From contig OZ004595.1 in NCBI GenBank assembly GCA_963924555.1, forward strand, positions 5,326,599 to 5,390,598: 64,000 bases of DNA, written 5' to 3'. Position 1 is the stretch's first letter. Every line of letters begins with the position of its first letter. The position numbers were made by a program, and so were the translations under genes. The notes beneath the pieces were generated by a model that was given only the letters and a program-made list of their open reading frames with translations, searched no databases and was not told the DNA's origin. This DNA comes from Crambe crambe. Taxonomy: Eukaryota > Porifera > Demospongiae > Poecilosclerida > Crambeidae. This document shows, piece by piece, positions 21,304 to 64,000 of this stretch.

Positions 21304-23401
21304 CTAATAATACCAGAGAGAGAGGAAAAAACTTGTAAAATAGTTGCTAGCGGTCCATGAAAACAAATCACTAGTTCTATAATGAGTAGGAACTTACCCA
21401 CAGAACAGGAGGAAGATATCGAAGTACTGAAAGGTTTTTCATCCAGCAAAGGAGGAGGGGAGTTGCTTTGGATAGGAGAAGGGGTCTGGTGGATAGGGGA
21501 GTGGCTTTGGTGGATGGGAGAATAGCTCTGATAAGGGGAGTGGTTTTGTCCCGGAGAATTCTGAGCCAATGGAGAGTTCTCCTGAGTTAGAGGTGAATTC
21601 TGTTGCATAGCCAGAGGGGAATTCTGAACTTCAACTATAAAGAGAGATAAAATAAAATGAATTTTTTTATAATAGACATACACTATCATACAAGCTGAGC
21701 AAACTTATAATTAGATTTACCATTTATGCCACTGTCGGGAGAGTCGATGCGGCCGAAAGAAGGTGGGCAAGAGCTCTTAGTAGGAGGAACTGGGTGGCCG
21801 AAAATCTGAGGCATTGAGTCTTTATAGCTATTGGTGTAGGGAACCTGTATAAAAGAAAACAAGAGAAAAGAGATGGTAAATCTGTTCCTGAAGTTGCTAA
21901 GGCTAAGGGAATTGTCCCCCACCACTTAGACAAACTGACTCCATCTATGTCCTGCCTACCAGCGCACTAGTCTGGATTCCACTAACAAATATTAAATTTC
22001 CACAGTGCTCTTAATAAAAACTTAACTGCATGCCGGAAATTCATGCTAAGTCACAACTGAAGGAAGCCCTTACAAATACTCATATACATTCCTCAGGAGA
22101 GGGGAAAAAGTCCCTATACCCCAGATAACAAAACAGTGCGTCTACTTTGGTCTACTGGTGAGGCTTCTCCAAAACCAAAAGGATACCTTGGTTGTGTGAT
22201 TAAAACTGATGATAACAAGAGATAAGCCGGTTTTTGTTGCTAGCTTTTTTTTTGGGACTACATATTATTACTGCAGAGATAGGCCAAATTAGGCTAGGAG
22301 TAATGAGTTGGAGTAGACACACATAAAGGTTAGTACCCTCAAAACAATGCTACATTGTACTTCAAAGACGGAAAGAAGTACTCACTTGTTTCATGAATGT
22401 ATTTGTTGATGATACTGAGATAGGTTGAATGGAAGGGTATGGAACATTGGGGTTAGTTGGGATGGCGGATGCTATGGTACTGTAGTGGCTTGAAGGTGCC
22501 GCACACATCTGCGTGGGGTATTCCACCTTAACGTTTGGGGGGTAAGAGTAGAGCGCTTCGGTGCTTGAGACTGCACCAAGTCCTCCAGTGCAAGGGAGAG
22601 TGTAAGGTGGCATTCCAGGGTAGTTGGAGTACATATGTTGAGAATTCACTGCAAAAAAAAAATATATATAATATATTATCATCATCACCAAATAAGGAGA
22701 ATTCACAGGCTATAATGAGTTATTGTTATGAAGGACTTACATTCTGTGTATGGTACTGCATTGCAATTGGAAGGGTAGGGGTCTACAGCAGTTCTTCTCA
22801 CAGCACGACGACGTCTCCTTGATCGGCTGGGGTAAACTTTATAAACTCTGCAATCTTCTGTTTGCATGTCCTTAATCTCTTGGATGTCTTTCAAGCCGTT
22901 GATCGCACATCGGAAATTGATCTTCCAAACAGTGGGGTCGCTGTCCTGTCGATACTTGCCAGAGTGAAGAGCCCACTCTCTGAAGAGAGCTGCATCTCTT
23001 TCCCTGCAATAGCCCCTCTTCTTTGCATGTATCCAAGGGACTTTAAAGATTGTCTTTTCTTTGTCCAACCACTCCAAACCGATAAATCTACCGCTGTTAA
23101 TCATTCTAGAGTGAAAAAGAAGGTTGTTAAAATACTGCACAATTACAGCTAACAAGAAATTACAAAATTTACATCTTTTTTGCTGCAGCTAAATTTTTTT
23201 TCTTCTTGCAGCTTACCTGATCAACCAATCCCTCATTCTTTCTGGTCTCTCATTTTCTCCAGAGCCAACAGAGCCAACAGATACCGGAGATCTGGTTTCA
23301 TGTTCCCCGTCGGAACTTCCACTGTTGACGCGATGCAGTGGCGAATTCTCTAGTGCAGAAGCTGCCATGATACTCTTTGGGTTTGTACAGATTTCTCTCA
23401 A
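20504..23401 (-). CDS. IRF: Interferon regulatory factor (IRF), complete six-exon gene
   Basis: Transcription factor binding GAAA-type elements. Exons on minus: 23217-23401, 22741-23105, 22386-22648, 21721-21844, 21398-21634, 20504-21303; all splice sites are canonical and the 1974-nt frame gives 657 aa. The winged-helix DNA-binding domain (about 56-153) keeps the five family tryptophans at 59, 74, 86, 106 and 122 and the helix-3 core WKINFRCAING. A basic RRRRR (158-162) follows. Residues about 330-390 are Ser/Pro repeats. The IRF-association domain (about 439-611, from LQVRVFYG through PYFWLGLGQNWGRGR) is the phosphorylation/dimerisation module. It is longer than most vertebrate IRFs (about 320-500 aa) because of the linker. 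Family is certain; orthology to a vertebrate subfamily is not claimed. A second start at Met12 (23368) is possible. Confidence 0.93.
21398..21634 (-). CDS. IRF: IRF exon 5, Ser-Pro repeat region
   Basis: Acceptor TTTATAG, donor GTGG|GTAAGT, 237 nt. Encodes about eleven SP dipeptides in two repeat types, (Q/E)NSPL and HQ-SPI, likely substrates for proline-directed kinases (inference). Confidence 0.85.
21721..21844 (-). CDS. IRF: IRF exon 4, linker
   Basis: Acceptor TTATACAG, donor AATG|GTAAAT, 124 nt. Encodes VPYTNSYKDSMPQIFGHPVP and an acidic Ser/Pro end (RIDSPDSGING). Confidence 0.85.
22386..22648 (-). CDS. IRF: IRF exon 3, linker
   Basis: Acceptor TTTTTGCAG, donor ACAA|GTGAGT. Tyr/Pro/Ser-rich linker (HMYSNYPGMPPYTLPC) with a VKVEYP sumoylation-like motif. 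Confidence 0.88.
22741..23105 (-). CDS. IRF: IRF exon 2, most of the DNA-binding domain
   Basis: Acceptor CACTCTAG, donor GAAT|GTAAGT. Carries four of the five tryptophans (LEW, VPW, REW, VWK) and the polyarginine segment after the domain. Confidence 0.93.
23217..23401 (-). CDS. IRF: IRF exon 1
   Basis: Encodes a Ser-rich N-terminus and the start of the DNA-binding domain (ERMRDWLIR). Donor ATCAG|GTAAGC, phase 2. Met1 at 23399-23401 and Met12 at 23366-23368 are both usable starts. Confidence 0.85.
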
Positions 23402-23690
23402 TGCAAGATATGGTATAACTTCTTTCAGACTTTGTACTCTTACAGAATTAACAATTCTTTACGAATTTTTTTTCGGGACCTCTTCTCGTTCTACTGAACG
23501 AATGATTCTAGTGTTCTTATGAGCTTTGATTACAAAGCTAGCTCTCTTTTTATAGAAAGTCGGTTGGTCAGGTATCTCCCACTTCCGACGCGGCGGCCAC
23601 AATCAATTAATTATTCTACCACTACGCGCGCGCAAAGCCCAATATAAATTTTAACACAATGCAAAAATCATTTTATAATAATCACCAGCT
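23402..23690 (-). promoter_or_regulatory. IRF promoter
   Basis: On the minus strand TATAAAAA (23554-23547) lies about 30 nt before a plausible start site near 23520. Upstream are GTCGGAAGTGG (ETS-type, about 23580), a CpG-rich GCGCGCGCG segment (about 23625-23633) and ATTGG/ATTGTGG CCAAT-like motifs. A palindrome AGCTTTGATTACAAAGCT (23522-23539) equals two opposed TCF/LEF-type sites. The region lies directly behind the vigilin 3' end. Confidence 0.5.
23522..23539. promoter_or_regulatory. Palindromic TCF/LEF-like double site
   Basis: AGCTTTG-ATTA-CAAAGCT is a perfect 7-bp inverted repeat. Each half contains CTTTG(A/T)(A/T), the HMG-box TCF/LEF consensus. It sits beside the proposed IRF start site. 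Confidence 0.45.
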
Positions 23691-23723
23691 TTTATACTAG
23701 AAAGTCTTTCTGGGCATGAGAGT

Positions 23724-59552
<35,829 letters not shown>

Positions 59553-59694
59553 CGTAACAACTGCTTCTCTTAAACTACTTGTATTTTTTTTCCTTTTCGT
59601 TTTGCTCGATTCAGCAAAAGAAAAAATGGCACACAGCTTAGGTACTGGCTTAGTACCTTGTCCAATAACCGTATGCAGGGTCTGTGCAGTAGAT
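59553..59694 (-). other. HDLBP: Vigilin 5' UTR part of the first coding exon
   Basis: Begins after a good acceptor (CTTGAATTTTAG). The noncoding upstream exon probably ends at 59878 (GAAAC|GTGAGT). The frame is open upstream of the chosen ATG, but no vigilin homology lies there. Confidence 0.55.
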
Positions 59695-59878
59695 CTAAAA
59701 TTCAAGTAGGAAGAACAAAAATTAACAGAGAACTCATCGAGTACTGAACTGAATGAATTTGACAAATTAATAAACAGTGCATAGATTCAGATACTTATTG
59801 AATATATTATGCATGTATGCAACAGCCAGCTGCACAGTTGCTGCTAGTATAAACACATGCAAGTTAAAGAAACTCACG

Positions 59879-60255
59879 TTTCTACCGCTTCCTTTTAGGC
59901 AGTCCGGGAGTTAATACTATAAAATGATAGTAGCCACTCTGAAAGAATTCGTCCAAAACTAGAAATGTCCAATCCTTTCGCCTATGTCCACTAACCGGTG
60001 GGTTCTTGAGCTCAAACGCTCGCCTCCTTCTTTATGCCTTTGTTCTCTATATGGCCTTGCTGGAAGTAATTTTAATTCGAGCGTAAGCGCAAAGTTAATT
60101 GCACGTGATTTTCATGTCAGCTCTTTCGGGTAATTAGAGCTACTGCCTGTGGTGGTGAGGGGTGGGGCTGATGCCGGAAATGGGAAAATCCCCGACCGAT
60201 CGACGATCCCGGAATCATAATATCAGATGATATAGGCTTAGCATAGACAGAGACT
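59879..60255. promoter_or_regulatory. Bidirectional promoter of vigilin and the ACK-like kinase
   Basis: Divergent genes separated by this interval. Visible sites: CACGTG E-box (60102-60107), CCGGAAA ETS-type site (60174-60180), GTCCAAT CCAAT-type site (about 59968-59974), and CpG-containing CGATCGACGATCCCGG just before the kinase ATG. There is no strong TATA box, as expected for shared housekeeping-type promoters. Confidence 0.6.
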
Positions 60256-60501
60256 ATGGCTACTGCACCACTAGATAGCGAGGCTATTCGCGAGCAAGAG
60301 CGATTATACAATTTTCTGAAGAAGTATGATTTGCACCAATACTACAAGAAGTTTCTACTCAAGGGTGTGCATCGACTGAGTCACTTGAAAGACGTTTCGG
60401 CCGACGATGCCAGCCTGGACGAGATTGGGCTCACCAGGATCGAGAGAATGCGACTGAAAAAGAAAGTGAAAGAAAACGTCGCGTGGAGAGGGAGATTCGT
60501 G
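60256..60501 (+). CDS. TNK2: ACK-like exon 1, SAM-like domain
   Basis: Starts MATAPLDSEAIREQ (context GACTATGGC), 82 codons, ends WRGRFV at donor GTG|GTAGGC. Confidence 0.88.
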
Positions 60502-63500
60502 GTAGGCCTAAGCTATAGCTTAAGCAGTGGGCAAGATTTCACGCTAGTAAATATTTGCTAGAGACTAGGGCTTCTAAGTATCTGAGCACTGGTCAAACAA
60601 TCGGTCTTACTACAAATATAGCACCTGTTATGGATGACAGACTAGCAACAGCAGCTGATCAAAAAATTTGTAGGCTACAAGCATTGTGTAGATGGTATCA
60701 GTGGGATACTATCTTGGGAAAGTGAATTTCAAGTAGTCCACCATACCATAAATACCACTCATAGTATCTCACTGATGCACCCATCATCTCTTCATTATGA
60801 GAAACTCGGGCAACAGGATTAATCACTTTCTGTATATACTTCATAAAGAAAGTTTAATCAAGGTCACACAATTGCACCTTTTTGAATAACAACTCTTGCT
60901 CTGCTTGGGGATAAGTGTGTGTCTGTTATTGTTTCAAGATCCCTGTCATGATAATTAAGAGAGTCATCGCCAATTTCCACACTTCATTGCCAATTTCCAC
61001 ACCCTATAGGCTTTCTAAACTTGTTAGCAATATGCCCTCCCATGCAGAAGTAATGCTAGTTTATACTTAGCACTATGCTGTTGTAATGATGTCAGACGAG
61101 CAGGAAAAACTTGTCCTGTTATATTTGAAACCAAGGAAAGAAAGTTTGAAATCCTAATGCGCATTCTTATTGGGTCCTTTACTCACTGCACAACATTTAT
61201 CTGGATTATCCATGTTTCTAAGTACGTAACTACTCCAGGAATAGTTGCTATGGGAAGGCAATGTGATATGGTCTGACAACCTAAGCACTTATATATTAAA
61301 CTTGAAATGAGTGTGTCACTAGAATCGGACAGAGATTTGAATTGAGACAACACATCATTAGAATGGGAATGAGACTTGGCACACAATCTAGAATGGGAAT
61401 GAGACTCAGCATGTACAATAATTGATGGGAACGAGACTCAGCATGCATGTATCACTAGAATGGGAATGAGACTTAGCATGCACGATAATCGTATCGCTAT
61501 TTTTAACATTATACACTCATTACCTTTTCCTCTTATCTTAATAGAAAATGATTACCCGTAAGGACAAGCAGTTCAATGCACCCATTCCTGAGGTGGCACG
61601 CATCAGCACTGAGACCGAGGGGCACCGGTCTGCCACCATCATCGCCAAGGAACAGGTAAAGATGGTGAGGAAGATAGGAGAGGGTGCACATGGAGCTGTG
61701 TGGGAAGGATCTTGGGCCGACACTCATGGAGCGGTGAGTTAGTCTGTAGAGAAAAGACTAAGCCTTGCACCCAAGATCCCAATGTATCTTGATCCACTAT
61801 TGCACCAATGTATCTTGACTACATAATCGTAATCGTACTAAATTTTCGGAGGTTTAAAGTTTCATGATTTCCAGAGTTGTTTCTATAATAAAAAATATCC
61901 GCGGGTCTAATTTTCGTAGCAAGCACATGGAAAATAATTATATGCATGCGCATGTATCATTGCCTGCTGCTGGGGCCAAGTGACATGCATGATGGCTACT
62001 TTCTTGTGCAACTCAATGATTCGTGGCTACCATCTGTCTACACTACAGAGAAATCTAGACTGCTACGGAAGGCGAGACGCTTCGTTGTAGAAGAGAGACA
62101 GGTAATGGCCATGATCCTGGTAATGAATCATGATACACAGACTATCTGCTCCAGGTTTTGTTTTTTTTTCCAGCTGCTATCAATATCATGCATGGTGCAT
62201 TGCACACGCATGTGCATCATCGTCACATTATGACGTCATAGTATTAAGACTTCGTTTATTATTCTGATCAAGTACAAAAAAAAAAAAATGAAAATAAAAC
62301 CCCATCGAAAATTTATACGATTATGGTATTCAAGTGCTTCTGGATTCATCGAATCAATTTGAAAATGGTGATCTGTGTTTCCCTATAATAATGATGTATG
62401 TATCATTTTCTTTGCAAGTTAGATATTATCCATCTCCTTGCAAGTTTCAAAAGTTTTACTTTGAAAAAGTGTTCACATTGAAATGAGCGATTCCTGCCAC
62501 ATTCTGTTGCTAATTATAATATGAACAAAGTATGTCCAAATCAGTTTAAGCCACCATGGATGCATTTAGTTTAGCCTGGAGGGCCAAATGTAACCCTGGT
62601 TTACTTAAAACCAAGATAACTAATTCTGGTGTACAGTCCAACCAAAATTTAATTAGTGATAACAGAAAGTTTGGGACAATCTCAAGGTTATTAAGCTGAA
62701 AACAGGATGCCCAATACCTAACTTAAACAGTTAGTTGGTTATCGTTATCTTTACATGGCAGTTAATCATCCATGGCCCTAGTTTAGGGCCATGGATGGAA
62801 TTACATATACTAGTAATTAGTAAATCATTGGGGTTGCCATGGAGCATGACTTGTCCACTTTTCATTGATGATTTATTTCCTTTTAAGGAATGGTGGCTGT
62901 TTTCTCACAAGCTTTTTGGAGTGCTACACTCTTGATTCAATGCTGTTTTGTTGGTTAAAGCTTAGACTTTGTTATTGTCATCATGCCATGGGTTCACTTT
63001 CCAATATAAACTCATGAAACTCAAAACATCTTTAGAAATTTGTGAATGACAAGAGTTGTTTATTCGGCATGTACTCTTTTCAATAGATGTGACCTGTATG
63101 GTGGCATAGGAACAAGGGGGAGGGGAAATAAGGGAAGGGGTGTGGGGGAAAGGGTATTATCACTTCAATGAAGCACCTCTTGTAAACAAATCAAGGATTA
63201 CATGTGTCTAAAATTAGCATTTAACAAAACTCCTCTGGGTATATCTTGGTACTTCACCTTCCAATCAAGGATGCATTTATATTGACATCTACATTCCTAA
63301 ATGTTTGTGCCTTCCTTTTCCTGTAGTGAAAATTTCCCCTTATAATTGTGGGCTGGATAACAGCATGGGGAACCTGGAGACTAATAGAGAGGTGGTCTCT
63401 TTGTGCATTTACATGTACCATATAGCGTAAGATTTTCATGGGTCAAAATTTTCTTGGATTTCGTGGTTTTGAAAAAATAATACACAAGAATAAGGGAATT

Positions 63501-63896
63501 TATATGGTTCACACATCAATACCATGAAAATTTTGACCCACAAAAATTTTGCGCTATACAGTATTGCACATTCATGTACATGCTACACACATTTACATGT
63601 ATGTTCATTCTACATGCATATACATGCTATATACTTCACATGCATGAAACATTTATTTGCATGTATATTCTACATTCAACATACTTTACATGCATGTACA
63701 TTCTACATTTGCATACATGGACACGTTCCATGCATTATACATATTGTGTGTACAGGTTGCCGTAGCTGTGAAGACCCTCTATGGCAGACAAGAAGTGCAG
63801 AGTCTCTTCATCAAAGAAGCGAACTCCATGACGTCTCTAAACCACAAACACATCATCCAGCTCTATGGCATTGTCCTTTCCCAGCCACTCATGCTG
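60256..63896 (+). CDS. TNK2: ACK/TNK-family non-receptor tyrosine kinase, 5' part (three exons)
   Basis: Exons 60256-60501, 61545-61733 and 63756-63896, all phase 0, give the first 192 residues; the gene continues beyond the window. Residues 1-75 match the SAM-like N-terminal domain of ACK kinases (HQYYKKF...HRLSHLKDVSADD...LDEIGLTRIERMRL; human RLSHFEYVKNEDLEKIG). The kinase domain begins about 118: Gly-rich loop GEGAHG (127-132), VAVK lysine K151, alpha-C glutamate E166, and HKHIIQLYGIVL (human HRNLIRLYGVVL). ACK kinases act downstream of Cdc42 and growth-factor receptors; SH3 and CRIB regions would lie downstream. Placement in ACK/TNK is firm, TNK1 versus TNK2 is not. Confidence 0.88.
61390..61485 (+). 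repeat. GAATGGGAATGAGACT(C/T)(A/G)GC repeats before exon 2
   Basis: Three to four imperfect copies of about 30 bp combining GGGAATGAGACT with AGCATG in the intron. Confidence 0.75.
61545..61733 (+). CDS. TNK2: ACK-like exon 2, start of the kinase domain
   Basis: 63 codons, acceptor TTAATAG, donor GCG|GTGAGT. Encodes the linker and EQVKMVRKIGEGAHGAVWEG. Confidence 0.92.
61734..63755 (+). other. TNK2: ACK-like intron 2
   Basis: 2.0 kb. Contains the hairpin, an inverted pair near 63424-63480 and 63524-63556 (AAAATTTT(C/G) with TCATGG/CCATGA) and an ATGCATGTA-rich patch at 63560-63740 adjoining the exon 3 acceptor. No nested gene. Confidence 0.7.
62767..62797. repeat. Perfect 13-bp hairpin palindrome
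   Basis: CATCCATGGCCCT, loop AGTTT, then the exact complement, within ACK-like intron 2. A strong cruciform or hairpin candidate with no other element around it. Confidence 0.9.
63756..63896 (+). CDS. TNK2: ACK-like exon 3, VAVK and alpha-C region
   Basis: 47 codons, acceptor GTGTACAG, donor CTG|GTGAGT. VAVAVKTLYG, FIKEANSMTSLNHKHIIQLY, GIVLSQPLML. Confidence 0.93.
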
Positions 63897-64000
63897 GTGA
63901 GTCAGTGGGTGTGGTTTACAAGGGTGGGCCAATTTTAAGTCCTGAGTGCATTGAAGAATAGGAACAGAATGAAGTGAGTCCTGGACACCCTCTCAATGCA

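Overview
This is a eukaryotic, almost certainly metazoan, chromosomal window, about 60% A+T. It has GT-AG introns (one GC-AG), dense microsatellites and several families of short inverted-repeat transposons. Interferon regulatory factor and ACK-type tyrosine kinase genes beside an intron-rich vigilin point to an animal. The repeat-rich introns and the divergence from vertebrate proteins suggest a non-vertebrate, perhaps a sponge or other early-branching lineage. The species cannot be told from the sequence.

Layout, left to right. (1) 1-4927, plus strand: a decayed, intron-containing Mutator-like (MULE) transposase gene, interrupted by a 330-bp MITE with perfect TTA target duplications and ending in tandemly duplicated small exons. 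(2) About 5655-19441, plus strand: a homologue of the small single-pass membrane protein C1orf43/NICE-3. One exon (about 9415-9566) lies in the opposite orientation, and a late exon has conflicting frames. (3) 20504-23401, minus strand: an intact six-exon interferon regulatory factor, 657 aa, with all five DNA-binding-domain tryptophans and a C-terminal IRF-association domain. (4) 23724-59552, minus strand: a complete vigilin/HDLBP gene of 20 coding exons and 1260 aa with fifteen KH modules; human vigilin is about 1268 aa. Most KH modules occupy single phase-0 exons. (5) 60256-63896, plus strand: the first three coding exons of an ACK/TNK-type tyrosine kinase that runs off the right edge.

Vigilin and the kinase are divergently transcribed from a shared interval of roughly 0.4 kb. 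Vigilin and IRF follow one another on the minus strand with only about 320 bp from the vigilin stop to the IRF start. The C1orf43 homologue and IRF converge with probably overlapping 3' UTRs. The remaining sequence is intronic: (CT)n/(GA)n, (TG)n and (ATGT)n microsatellites, a 50-bp minisatellite, a 32-bp palindromic array, a 0.7-kb foldback element, a 242-bp MITE and several small dispersed families. I found no rRNA, tRNA or CRISPR features and no previously unknown system. The most unusual signals are the reversed exon, the MITE-disrupted transposase, the GC-AG intron and two microsatellites serving as splice-acceptor pyrimidine tracts.
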